DNA of 64,000 bases from CAWJPW01 sp963844845 (lineage in GTDB: Bacteria > Acidobacteriota > Thermoanaerobaculia > Thermoanaerobaculales > Sulfomarinibacteraceae), in NCBI GenBank assembly GCA_963844845.1, contig CAWJPW010000010.1, forward strand, positions 186,001 to 250,000, in the 5' to 3' direction. The position numbers and the translations under genes are program-made. Positions within the stretch are counted from its first letter, which is position 1; each line of letters begins with the position of its first letter. The notes beneath the pieces were generated by a model that was given only the letters and a program-made list of their open reading frames with translations, was not told the DNA's origin and did not search any database. Of this stretch, positions 34,540 to 43,473 are shown one piece after another.

Positions 34540-36060
34540 TCAGCGCGCCAAAGCCGCCGACTCCACCAGCCGGAACGCCGGCTGGCCGTCGGCGAAGCGG
34601 ATCACCGCTACCGCCGGGGCGTCCGGCAGCTCCCACGGCCGCACGATGAAGAGAGCTCGCGGGATGATCCGGTACAGCTCGGGCAGGTGCTGCCACTCCA
34701 GCACGTGGTAGGGCGAGATATTCTCCCCGTGCTGGAACTGGCGGGGTGGGATCGGAACCCAGAAGGCCGGGAAGACGTAGGCCGCCTCGATGGACGAGGA
34801 CAGAGCGACGCCGTCGTAGCGATCGCGATGAGCCTCGGCCCAGCGGATCGCCTCGCCGGTGCCCTCCTCCCACCAGTTGGCGTGATACACCCCCTCGCGG
34901 TCGTACCCCGAGTGGTGCAGGGGCTGATTGCGGAAGTAGTCGGTGAGCACCAGCCCCGCGAACAGCAGCACCGCCGCAGCCACCGCTCCCCGCACCGCCC
35001 GGGCGTGTCCCCGCGCGGCCAGGTCCTCCACGGCGAAGGCCGCCATGATCTGGGGGAAGGGCAGGGCGGCCAGGGAGCGCAGGGCGTGCGCACCACCGAT
35101 GGTGAGAGACGAGGTCGCCATGGCGGCCAGCACCAGTGCGGGGAAGGTCCACAGCCCCCGCCTGCGCCACACGGTCAGGACGAGGAAGGCCACCGCCAGG
35201 CCCGCCGTCACCGGGCTGAGGACGCCGTACCCGAACACGCCGTGCCGGGCGTTGTTGTCCCCCGTCAGCAGGAGGAAGCGGGGCGACAGGTGGTCGGCGA
35301 GGTTGGTGAAGAAGGCCGACACCGGGTGCGGTCGAGCGGTCACCAGGAGATGCCTGGCCCGGACCATCAGCTCGGGGTTCAGAGAGGCGAGTACGACCGG
35401 AAGCGCGAGCACGGCCAGGAGCACCACCGCCACCACACGGTAGCGACCCGCCACTGCCCGACGCGCCACGTCCCGGGAGGTCACCGCCAGCACGACCAGC
35501 ATCAGGGGCAGGAGAACCCGCATGGGCGTGTAGGTGTACAGCCCTAGCCCCACCGCCGCGGCGAAGGCCACGACGTACCCCTCGTGGCGTCGAATCCGGT
35601 ACCAGAAGAGTAGCGCGAGGACCACGACGAACGGCGCCCATATCGCGCGGAACGCGACCCGCGAGAAGGGGACATGCCACGGGGACAGGGCCAGGAGCGT
35701 GGCCGCCCACAGTGCGGTCCGGCGGTCGGCCAACTCGCACACGAGGAGGTAGGTGAGCCACACCGTCGCGGTACCGATCAGTGCCGCCTCGAGTCTCACC
35801 GTGAAGGGGCTCAGACCCCAGATTCGCACGATGGGCGCCATGAAGTAGACGTACAAAGGCTCGACCACGTCGATCCCGTAGTGACGCACGAACAGCGGCA
35901 GCAGGTGCCCCCATGCATCGCGGAGCGTCGTGGCGAGGGAGTACGCGTTGTAGCCGTTGACCGCCTCGTCGGTGTAAAGCCCGGCGGGTACAGAACCAAG
36001 CCACAGGAGACGGACGAGGGCCGCCGTGGCGATCACCGGGAGGATGGGGCGGAACCGCAT
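34540..36060 (-). CDS. Membrane glycosyltransferase, GT39/PMT-like
   Basis: 506 residues from ATG 36060. About eleven TM helices. The first loop has GLYTDEAVNGYNAYSL, containing the Asp-Glu pair needed by polyprenyl-phosphate sugar transferases, followed by VEPLYVYFMAPIVRIWGLS. The C-terminal part is a short external domain. It probably adds sugars to lipids or proteins at the periplasmic face. It is divergent from lon. Confidence 0.82.
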   Translation of the reverse strand: MRFRPILPVIATAALVRLLWLGSVPAGLYTDEAVNGYNAYSLATTLRDAWGHLLPLFVRHYGIDVVEPLYVYFMAPIVRIWGLSPFTVRLEAALIGTATVWLTYLLVCELADRRTALWAATLLALSPWHVPFSRVAFRAIWAPFVVVLALLFWYRIRRHEGYVVAFAAAVGLGLYTYTPMRVLLPLMLVVLAVTSRDVARRAVAGRYRVVAVVLLAVLALPVVLASLNPELMVRARHLLVTARPHPVSAFFTNLADHLSPRFLLLTGDNNARHGVFGYGVLSPVTAGLAVAFLVLTVWRRRGLWTFPALVLAAMATSSLTIGGAHALRSLAALPFPQIMAAFAVEDLAARGHARAVRGAVAAAVLLFAGLVLTDYFRNQPLHHSGYDREGVYHANWWEEGTGEAIRWAEAHRDRYDGVALSSSIEAAYVFPAFWVPIPPRQFQHGENISPYHVLEWQHLPELYRIIPRALFIVRPWELPDAPAVAVIRFADGQPAFRLVESAALAR

Positions 36061-36304
36061 GGTGTTGCCGGCCCCCAGGATACCGTGGCACCAGACGTTC
36101 CCCACGGCCGGGGCGGTCCCGTCGGGAACTTCGAGCCGCCCTCGTGCGTTCCCGACGACGAGACCGCGAGGACCGTCGGAGTCGCGGAATCGGGGGGCGC
36201 CCGGTGGCGCCGCAAGCCCCTGCCCTGCAGGGGCTGCCCCCGTCGAGGGTCGGCCCATCCGCGTTGTATCCTGCGGCCCGCCGAGACACGAAGCTGGGGG
36301 ATGC

Positions 36305-38788
36305 ATGCCAGAGGACGACGATACTCTCATCGACGCCGAGCCGGTTGTGGAGGCCGAACCTGACCTCGACCAGCCACAGGACCAGGCCCGCTCCATGGTG
36401 GTGGCCCGCGAGCTGCTGCCCGAGACGCTGCTGGTCGTGCCGGTGACCGAGCGCCCGCTGTTCCCGAAGATGATGGGACCGGTGCTGGTCCACGACGAGC
36501 TGCTCAAGGAGGCCGTGTCGAAAGGCCTTCACGAGAGGCACCAGGTGGTGGGCCTGCTGCTGGTGCGGGACGCCAAGGACGCAGAGGCCCCGGCCGGCGT
36601 CCCAGAGTCAGCCGCGCACCTCCATCGGGTCGGGGTCGCGGTCCGTGTCGTGCGGGCGGGGCCGACGTCCAACGGGGGCCCCCTGCAGCTCTTGGTGCAG
36701 GCGATGGAGCGCTTCAGCGTCGACGAGGTGCTCGGCGAGGGCCCGGTGTTCCGTGCCCGGGTTCACTACTGGTGGGAATCCGAGCATCGCACCAACGCCG
36801 AGCTCAAGGCCTACTCAGTGGCCGTGATCGACGCCATCAAGGAGCTGGTCAAGCTCAACCCGCTCTACAAAGAGGGGCTCTCGCTCCTGCTCGAACAGAT
36901 GGACGTGGGCGATCCCGGGATGCTCGCCGACTTCGCCGCCTCCATGACCACCGCGTCGGGCGAGGAGCTGCAAGAGATCCTCGTAGAGCGCTCGGTTCGC
37001 CATCGCATCGAGAAGGCTCTGGTGCTCCTCAAGCGTGAGCTGGAGGTCTCGCGCCTCAAGACCGAAATCAGCCACCGCATCGAGGAGCGCCTGTCCAAGC
37101 AGCAGCGTGAGTTCTTCCTCAAGGAGCAGCTCAAGGAGATCAAGCAGGAGCTCGGCCTCGCCAAGGACGACACCGCGAGCGAGGTGGAGAAGTTCCGCGC
37201 CCGGCTCGCCGACCTGACGCTCAGCGAGGAGGCCGCCGAGCGGATCGAGGAGGAACTCGGCAAGCTTGCCATGCTCGAGCCGTCATCGCCCGAGTTCGCG
37301 GTGAGCCGCGCCTACCTCGACTGGCTCACCGTGCTGCCCTGGGGCGTCTACACCGAAGACAGCTACGACCTGGTTCGCGCCGCCCGCGTCCTCGACGAGG
37401 ACCACTACGGCCTGGCGGACGTCAAGGACCGCATCCTCGAGCTCATGTCGGTGGGCATCGTCAAGGGCGACCTGGCCGGCTCCATCATCCTGCTGGTGGG
37501 CCCGCCGGGCGTCGGGAAGACCTCTGTCGGCCGCTCCATCGCGTCGGCCCTGGGCCGCCGCTTCTACCGCTTCTCGCTGGGCGGCATGCGCGACGAGGCC
37601 GAGATCAAGGGTCACCGCCGCACCTACATCGGCGCGATGCCGGGGAAGTTCATCCAGGCGATCAAGACCTGCCGCTCCGCCAACCCGCTGATCATGCTGG
37701 ACGAAATGGACAAGATCGGCGCCAGCTTCCGCGGCGATCCCGCCTCGGCGCTGCTGGAGGTCCTCGACCCCGAGCAGAACCGCGACTTCCTCGACCACTA
37801 CCTGGATGTCCGCTTCGACCTCTCCAAGGTGCTCTTCGTGTGCACCGCCAACCAGCTGGAGACGATCCCGCGCCCCCTCCTCGACCGCATGGAGGTGATC
37901 CGCATCTCCGGCTACATCCTCGAGGAGAAGCTCGAGATCGCCCGCCGCCACCTGATTCCCAAACAGCTGCGCGAGCACGGGCTGAAGCGCGGTCAGGTGA
38001 GGATCTCGAAGGCCGTCGTGCGCGACATCATCGACGGCTGGGCACGCGAGGCCGGAGTGCGCAGCCTGGAGAATCAGATCAAGAAGATCCTGCGCAAGTC
38101 GATTAAGCGCATGATCGAGGAGGGCGTCGACCGGATCACGGTGCGCTCCGGAGACCTGCGGGGGCTGCTGGGCCGCCGGGTCTTCACCGACGAGCAGGTC
38201 TTCTCGAAGCCCCGCATCGGCGTCGTCACCGGCCTCGCCTACACCACGTTGGGCGGCACCACGCTCTTCATCGAGGCCACGGCGGTGCCGGCCAAGGGCC
38301 CCGACTTCAAGCACACGGGTCAGCTCGGCGACGTCATGCGCGAGTCGTCGGAGATCGCCTACAGCCACGTTCGCGCGCTCCTTGCCGACAACCCTGGGGC
38401 GCGCGAGCTCTTCGAGAACCACCTGGTGCACCTGCACGTGCCCGCAGGCGCCACTCCCAAGGACGGGCCCTCAGCCGGAATCACCATGGCGGCGACGCTC
38501 TACTCCCTGGCCACCGGCACCAAGCCGGCTCCGAGCCTCGCCATGACCGGCGAGCTCACCCTCTCCGGCCTCGTGATGCCCATCGGCGGCGTCAAGGAGA
38601 AGCTCATCGCCGCCAAGCGCGCCGGCATCCGCACCATCATCCTGCCAGCCGACAACCGCGAGGACTTCGACGACCTCCCCGACCATGTCAAGGAGGGGAT
38701 CACTCCCCACTTCGCGAAGACGTTCGACGACGTGCGGAAGGTGTGCTTCCCAGATGAGCGGCGGAAGAAGGCGCAGGGCAAGAAGTAG
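36305..38788 (+). CDS. lon: ATP-dependent Lon protease
   Basis: 827 residues; ATG 36305 is chosen over 36301, which is out of frame. The N-terminal substrate domain is shorter in similarity but recognisable (LLVVPVTERPLFPKM), followed by a long coiled segment (REFFLKEQLKEIKQELG). The AAA part has GPPGVGKTS and MLDEMDKI. The protease part has catalytic Ser723 in PKDGPSAGIT and Lys764 in GGVKEKLIAAKRAG. Lon degrades damaged and regulatory proteins in the cytosol. A structured repeat begins right after the stop. Confidence 0.96.
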   Translation: MPEDDDTLIDAEPVVEAEPDLDQPQDQARSMVVARELLPETLLVVPVTERPLFPKMMGPVLVHDELLKEAVSKGLHERHQVVGLLLVRDAKDAEAPAGVPESAAHLHRVGVAVRVVRAGPTSNGGPLQLLVQAMERFSVDEVLGEGPVFRARVHYWWESEHRTNAELKAYSVAVIDAIKELVKLNPLYKEGLSLLLEQMDVGDPGMLADFAASMTTASGEELQEILVERSVRHRIEKALVLLKRELEVSRLKTEISHRIEERLSKQQREFFLKEQLKEIKQELGLAKDDTASEVEKFRARLADLTLSEEAAERIEEELGKLAMLEPSSPEFAVSRAYLDWLTVLPWGVYTEDSYDLVRAARVLDEDHYGLADVKDRILELMSVGIVKGDLAGSIILLVGPPGVGKTSVGRSIASALGRRFYRFSLGGMRDEAEIKGHRRTYIGAMPGKFIQAIKTCRSANPLIMLDEMDKIGASFRGDPASALLEVLDPEQNRDFLDHYLDVRFDLSKVLFVCTANQLETIPRPLLDRMEVIRISGYILEEKLEIARRHLIPKQLREHGLKRGQVRISKAVVRDIIDGWAREAGVRSLENQIKKILRKSIKRMIEEGVDRITVRSGDLRGLLGRRVFTDEQVFSKPRIGVVTGLAYTTLGGTTLFIEATAVPAKGPDFKHTGQLGDVMRESSEIAYSHVRALLADNPGARELFENHLVHLHVPAGATPKDGPSAGITMAATLYSLATGTKPAPSLAMTGELTLSGLVMPIGGVKEKLIAAKRAGIRTIILPADNREDFDDLPDHVKEGITPHFAKTFDDVRKVCFPDERRKKAQGKK

Positions 38789-38794
38789 GGCGTC

Positions 38795-39240
38795 GGACGA
38801 GGCTCCCGGCACCGGCTCCCGGGCGGCACAGCCGCCCGTCGGCGCGGTCCCGGGGGCGGCAACCGCACGAGCGGGCAGAGGGAAACGGCCGCCCCCGGTC
38901 CCCAGCGCCGAGTCGCCTGCCCGGTCGTTCGGGGCCACTGCTCCGCGCGCCAAGGGCCGCGATTACCCGCCCTGCCTCCCACCCAGACCCGCGGCCCCCT
39001 CCCGCCACTCCCACCACCCACCCCCGCGGGTTGCCCCCATGACGTCTCCCTCCAGCGCGCTCCAGATGAGGAAGCGCTCCAGGGAAAGCGTCATGGACGG
39101 CACGCCCGCCGGAGGACACCTGCTCCGTGACGGTCCCTGTCGCCGTCCCGGCCAACGGTCCCGGCCCCGGTCGCCGCCCCGGCCTACGGCCCCGGACGCG
39201 GTCACGGTCATCGGTCCCGGTCCCGGCCCCGGCCCCTGTC
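38795..39240 (+). repeat. Structured intergenic element, copy 3
   Basis: Plus orientation, starting about 7 nt after lon. Stem I is a perfect GGGCGGC-ACA-GCCGCCC hairpin. Stem II: CCCGGGGGCGGC (38849-38860) pairs with GCCGCCCCCGG (38888-38898). Stem III: CCATGACG (from 39038) pairs with CGTCATGG (to 39097), with a G-U wobble at pair nine. An 85-nt insertion of C- and A-rich sequence separates the conserved CCAAGGGCCG block from stem III. A GGNNCC-type array follows. Confidence 0.8.
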
Positions 39241-39289
39241 GCGGACGGGGCGGCCGGGGGCACCGTCTCCCCTCTCCCCCCGTCCCGCG

Positions 39290-40513
39290 TCAGTCGAACG
39301 CGGCGAGCGCTCCCAGCGCCTGCTCCACGTCCGCCTCGGTGTGGGCGGCGTTGATCTGGAAGCGGATCGTCTCGTCGCCCTTGGGCACCACCGGGAAGGT
39401 GAGCCCCACCACCAGCACGCCGCTGTCGAAGAAGTGCCGCACCAGGGCGCGGGTACGTGCGGTGTCGCGCACCAGCAGGGGCACCACCGGGTGAGGCCCG
39501 GGGATCGACTCCCAGCCAAGGCGCTGGATGCCCTGGCGGAACTGGGCGACGCGATCGTGCAGGTGGGCGAGGCGCTGCCGTCCCTCGGGGCCGTCGGCGA
39601 GGTCGAGGGCGGCCACCGCCGCGGCGCAGTCCGCCACCGACAGGGGGTTGGTGTAGATGTAGGTGTCGGCCTTCTGCCGCACCGCCTCGATGAACTCGGG
39701 GCTGCCGGCGATGAACCCGCCGTTGACGCCGAAGGCCTTGCCGAAGGTGCCCACGATGATGTCGGCGGGGGCCCCGCAGTGCTCCTCGGTGCCGCGGCCG
39801 GTGGCGCCGTAGGCGCCGATGCCGTGGCTGTCGTCCACCACGGTCACCAGCCCCTCGGGGAAACGCTCCCGGTGCGGGGCGCAGCGGCGGGTGATCTCGT
39901 CGATGGGGGCGTTGTCGCCGCGCATCGAGAAGATGCCGTCGAAGATCACCACCACCCGGCGGATGCCTTCGGGCACGCTCTCGAGGCAGCGTGAGAGCTC
40001 GTCCATGTCGTTGTGCGCGTAGATCGCCTTGTTCTCGCTCGGCACCCCGGCGATGCGCATGGCCCGGATGATGCTGTTGTGGTTGAGCTGGTCGCCGATC
40101 CAGTAGGTCGCCGGGCTGGCGACCGTGAGGGCGAGGCCGAGGTTGGCGGTGTACGCCGAGTTGAAGATCTTGGCGGCGGGGCGGCCGGTGAAGCGGGCGA
40201 CGCGCGCCTCGAGCTCGGCGTGGTGCGAGAAGGTGCCGTCGATGAAGCGCACGGCGCCGGGCCCGACCCCGAACTCGTGCGCCGCCTCGTCGGCCGCCGC
40301 CATGAGCTTGGGATGGTGCGACAGCGACAGGTAGCTGTTGGAGTTCATGCGGATGAAGCGGCCGTCCGAGCCCTTCAGACGGTAGCGGGGACCGCGGTCG
40401 CCCGCAGGCGGCTCGTAGCCGACGATGATCCGCTCGGGCGCCTTGGCGCGCCCATCCTGCTCCAGGGCCTTGACGTCCTCTGCCAGGGCGGCGTTGAGCT
40501 TTTCCAGTGACAC
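39290..40513 (-). CDS. PLP-dependent alpha-oxoamine synthase (KBL/BioF type)
   Basis: 407 residues from GTG 40513, with GGGAGGAGG upstream. The PLP Lys is K259 in GTFGKAFGVNGG; VDDSHGIGAYGATGRG contains the Asp and His that hold PLP, and NSNSYLSLSHHP is the N-terminal landmark. The family condenses an amino acid with acyl-CoA: glycine C-acetyltransferase (Kbl), 8-amino-7-oxononanoate synthase (BioF) or related enzymes. Overall order and length fit Kbl slightly better, but no tdh or bio gene is adjacent, so the substrate is open. Confidence 0.85.
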   Translation of the reverse strand: MSLEKLNAALAEDVKALEQDGRAKAPERIIVGYEPPAGDRGPRYRLKGSDGRFIRMNSNSYLSLSHHPKLMAAADEAAHEFGVGPGAVRFIDGTFSHHAELEARVARFTGRPAAKIFNSAYTANLGLALTVASPATYWIGDQLNHNSIIRAMRIAGVPSENKAIYAHNDMDELSRCLESVPEGIRRVVVIFDGIFSMRGDNAPIDEITRRCAPHRERFPEGLVTVVDDSHGIGAYGATGRGTEEHCGAPADIIVGTFGKAFGVNGGFIAGSPEFIEAVRQKADTYIYTNPLSVADCAAAVAALDLADGPEGRQRLAHLHDRVAQFRQGIQRLGWESIPGPHPVVPLLVRDTARTRALVRHFFDSGVLVVGLTFPVVPKGDETIRFQINAAHTEADVEQALGALAAFD

Positions 40514-40561
40514 GGAGAACCTCCTCCCGGCCAGCGGCCGGGCCACAGCCTACCACCGACG

Positions 40562-40672
40562 CCGGCCTCGCGGCAGGGGCCGGGGCCGCGTCCGCATCCG
40601 GGGCCGGGACGGGGACCGGAACCGCGTCCGGGGCCGGGGCCGTTGGCCGGGACGGCGACAGGGACCGTCACG
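40562..40672. repeat. Degenerate GGNNCC hexamer array
   Basis: Mostly GGGGCC, GGGACC and GGAACC-type hexamers in plus sense. It directly abuts structured element copy 4 on the side after its conserved CACCTGCTCCG block. Confidence 0.6.
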
Positions 40673-40826
40673 GAGCAGGTGTCCTCCGGCGGGACGTGCC
40701 ATCCACGGCGTCTTCCCGGGAGCGCTTTCACACCCGGAGCGCGCCTGCCGTGAAACGCCGTGGGTGGCAATCCACGGGTACTCCCTTCGCAGCAGCGGCC
40801 CCGAGCGACCAGGCGGGCGCAAACGC
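40672..40826 (-). repeat. Structured intergenic element, copy 4 (5'-truncated)
   Basis: Minus orientation, after cysC. Stems I and II are missing. Stem III is intact with a different sequence: CCACGGCGT (from 40703) pairs with ACGCCGTGG (to 40763), and the pairing extends outward as GCCAT/GTGGC with one G-U wobble. Conserved flanking blocks are present on both sides. A perfect palindrome sits exactly where stem II would begin. Confidence 0.75.
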
Positions 40827-40829
40827 CTG

Positions 40830-40851
40830 AGCGTTCCAACGTTGGAACGCT
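40830..40851. other. Perfect 22-bp palindrome
   Basis: Each half is AGCGTTCCAAC followed by its exact reverse complement. GCCT and AGGC extend the pairing on both sides with one bulge. It lies 66 nt after cysC and at the truncated edge of element copy 4. It may be a factor-binding site, a transcript-end hairpin without T run, or an insertion scar. Confidence 0.6.
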
Positions 40852-40916
40852 AGGCGAGAAGAAGCGCCTCCAGTCTCCCGAGGGCGCCCCGCATTTCCTC
40901 TGGTCGGTATGGTCGG

Positions 40917-41555
40917 CTACGCGCTCTGAACCGCCGTCAGCTTGCGCTCGCCGAGGTGACCGTTGGCCTGCAGGTACTCGACCACGCGCCGAGCGCTGTC
41001 CGCGACGTCCTCGTCGGCGGTACGGAGCACGAGCTCGGGGCTCTCGGGCGGCTCGTACGGCGCTGAGACGCCGGTGAACTCGGGGATCTGGCCGGCCCGT
41101 GCCTTGGCGTACAGGCCCCGCGGGTCGCGACTCTCGCAGACGTCCAGGGGGCAGTCCACGAAGACCTCGATGAAGTCGCCCGTCTCGTTGATGGCTCGGT
41201 TGCGGTCCCGGTCGGCCCGGTAGGGCGAGATGAAGGCGGTGAGTGCGATGACGCCGTTCTGCGCCAAGAGCTTGGCGACCTCGCCGATGCGGCGGATGTT
41301 CTCGTTGCGGTCCTCGGGGCTGAACCCCAGGTCCGAGTTGAGCCCGTGGCGGATGTTGTCGCCATCGAGGATGCAGCACTGGTAGCCGCGCTCGGTGAGG
41401 AGCTGATCCACCGCGAGGGCGACGGTGGACTTCCCCGACGCACTGAGCCCGGTGAACCATACGGTGACGCCGCGCTGGCCGAGGTTCTGCTGGCGCTGGC
41501 TCCGGGTGACCTTGGGAATGGTGCGGGTAATGTTCTGACTCTTGGGCTCGCTCAT
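40917..41555 (-). CDS. cysC: Adenylylsulfate kinase
   Basis: 212 residues. The P-loop is GLSASGKST, followed by CCILDGDNIRHGLNSDLGFS with the substrate-binding DGDNxRxGL, and ENIRRIGEVAKLL. LYAKARAGQIPEFTGVSAPYE is the usual C-terminal substrate segment. It phosphorylates APS to PAPS in sulfate assimilation or sulfation. No cysDN neighbours are visible, so it may serve sulfation of sugars or lipids. Confidence 0.93.
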   Translation of the reverse strand: MSEPKSQNITRTIPKVTRSQRQQNLGQRGVTVWFTGLSASGKSTVALAVDQLLTERGYQCCILDGDNIRHGLNSDLGFSPEDRNENIRRIGEVAKLLAQNGVIALTAFISPYRADRDRNRAINETGDFIEVFVDCPLDVCESRDPRGLYAKARAGQIPEFTGVSAPYEPPESPELVLRTADEDVADSARRVVEYLQANGHLGERKLTAVQSA

Positions 41556-41820
41556 GCATCCTCCTCAGTGATCGTGCGTGGTGCGCCGAGCCGGGCGAGG
41601 GTAACACCTCCCCGCAGGCGCGTCATGCTGAGTCGATACTTAGCAGACTCCGTGCCAGACGATGCAACTAGCTGAACGGGAACACCTAACAGCCGCAGCG
41701 TCGGAGAAGCGCACCACGACGACAATGATATTTCACGGTTTTTCCTTTATATTTAACAGTAGCGAAGAGATCCATGATATATGATGGTTGGCGTCGAGCG
41801 CGACGACACGAGGTGACGCG
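41556..41820. promoter_or_regulatory. AT-rich divergent region between cysC and the sigma-54 activator
   Basis: Bases 41720-41790 are unusually AT-rich. TATATT at 41748-41753 is a plausible -10 for the plus-strand activator gene, though no good -35 is at the right distance. An imperfect palindrome, CATGATATATGATG, lies near 41772. No gene seen. Confidence 0.4.
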
Positions 41821-43368
41821 ATGGGTAGCGAGCTCGAGCTGGAGATCTGGCGCGCCGTGGGGCGGCACATGGCGCTGGAGGCATCGCTGGCGGAGATCGC
41901 TCCGCTGCTCGCGCGCAGCCTCCCCGCGGAGCACCTGGTCGTGCGTCACCTGGACGCTCACCGAGGGCAGCTGGAAACGGTGGCGGTGGGCACGTGTCGC
42001 CCTGCTCCTGAGCCGCTCCGGGGCCGCACACCCTGCTCACCGGTCCAGCTGCGCACGCTGGTGGACTGGTTGCGCGAGGGCAGCGTGCGCCTGGCCCGCC
42101 CCCGAGAGGACCCGGTGGTGGATCTGGCGGCGCCTGCGGGGGACTGGAGCGCGGCCCTGGCCTGTCCCCTGGTGGCCGCCGGTGAGCCGCTGGGCATCCT
42201 GCTCGTCCTCACCCGCTCGGCCGTCGGGTTCGACGGGAGCCACCGCACCGTCGCGCGGCGCCTGGTGGACCCCGTCTCCGCGGCTCTGAAGAACCACCTG
42301 CACCTGCACGAGTTGGCACGCCTCCGCGAAGCCCTGGAGGCCGACCGCAACGCCCTCCTCAGCCGGCTCCAACGTGACGACATCGTCGACGCCCTGGTGG
42401 GCGGCGAGGCGGGCTTGGCCGAGGTGCTGGAGCGGGTTCGCCAGGTCGCTCCCACCGATGCACCGGTGCTCCTGTACGGCGAGACCGGTACCGGCAAGGA
42501 GGTCGTGGCCCGTGCGGTGCACGCCCAGTCCCGTCGCGCCGACGGGCCCATCGTGTGCGTCAACTGCGGCGCGATTCCGCCGGACCTGGTGGACTCCGAG
42601 CTGTTCGGGCACGAGCGCGGCAGCTTCACCGGGGCGGTGGCGGCGCGCAAGGGCTGGTTCGAGCGCGCCGACGGCGGCACCCTGTTCCTGGACGAGTTCG
42701 GTGAGCTCCCCGGCGCCGCCCAGGTGCGGCTGCTGCGGGTGCTCCAGGACGGCACCCTCGAGCGCGTGGGCGGTCAGCACCCCCTCAGCGTCGACGTCCG
42801 GGTCATCGCCGCCACCAACCTCGACCTCGAGCACCTGGTCGCCAGCGGCCGCTTCCGCGAGGATCTCTGGTTCCGCATCAGCGTGTTCCCAATCCGCATC
42901 CCGACCCTGCGCGAGCGCCGCGAGGACATCCCCGCGCTGGCCGCCCATTTCGCGGCGCGGGCCGGCCGCCGCCTGGGCGCCGGCCCCCTGGTGCCGGACC
43001 CTCACGACCTTCACCTGCTGCTCTCCTACGACTGGCCGGGCAACGTCCGCGAGCTCGCCTCGGTCATCGAGCGCGCCGCCATCCTCGGCAACGGCCGCCG
43101 ACTCGAGATGGCCGCCGCTCTCGGCGCCGCAACCACCTCTGCACAACCCTTCGCCGAGGCACCCCGAGCCGACGTGCCGCCCGACCCGGTCTCCTTTCCC
43201 ACCCTCGACCACGCCATGGTGCGTCACATCGAACGCGCGCTCACGCTCACCCGCGGGCGCATCGAGGGCCCCCACGGCGCCTCCCGCCTGCTCGGCATCA
43301 ACCCACACACCCTGCGCGCACGCATGCGCAAGCTGGGAGTGGACTGGCGCCGCTTTCGCGGTGACTGA
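41821..43368 (+). CDS. Sigma-54-dependent activator with N-terminal GAF-like sensor
   Basis: 515 residues from ATG 41821. Residues 1-170 are a GAF-like sensor (ACPLVAAGEPLGILLVLTR). The AAA domain has GETGTGKEVVARAVH (Walker A), ERGSFTGAV (the sigma-54 contact loop, GSFTGA variant), DGGTLFLDEFGELP (Walker B) and YDWPGNVRELASVIERA. The C-terminal Fis-type HTH is HGASRLLGINPHTLRARMRKLG. It resembles FhlA and NorR in layout: a small-molecule-sensing enhancer-binding protein for RNA polymerase-sigma-54. Target genes are unknown; no clear -24/-12 site was seen nearby. Confidence 0.9.
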   Translation: MGSELELEIWRAVGRHMALEASLAEIAPLLARSLPAEHLVVRHLDAHRGQLETVAVGTCRPAPEPLRGRTPCSPVQLRTLVDWLREGSVRLARPREDPVVDLAAPAGDWSAALACPLVAAGEPLGILLVLTRSAVGFDGSHRTVARRLVDPVSAALKNHLHLHELARLREALEADRNALLSRLQRDDIVDALVGGEAGLAEVLERVRQVAPTDAPVLLYGETGTGKEVVARAVHAQSRRADGPIVCVNCGAIPPDLVDSELFGHERGSFTGAVAARKGWFERADGGTLFLDEFGELPGAAQVRLLRVLQDGTLERVGGQHPLSVDVRVIAATNLDLEHLVASGRFREDLWFRISVFPIRIPTLRERREDIPALAAHFAARAGRRLGAGPLVPDPHDLHLLLSYDWPGNVRELASVIERAAILGNGRRLEMAAALGAATTSAQPFAEAPRADVPPDPVSFPTLDHAMVRHIERALTLTRGRIEGPHGASRLLGINPHTLRARMRKLGVDWRRFRGD

Positions 43369-43473
43369 GCTGCCGGTGGCCGCGCCGGCCTACCCGCCGG
43401 AGTTCGCGCCGCGTCCCGGCTCACCCACTCGCGCGCCTGCAAGCAGCGTCCGCCGCATTGGTACGATCCACGG

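Noticed and set aside
38700..40556. 600-residue Gly/Arg-rich frame over the KBL gene and neighbouring repeats
   Set aside because: It runs through the structured element and GGNNCC array; composition is Arg-Gly-Pro repeats caused by the hexamers. The true gene there is the PLP enzyme in another frame.
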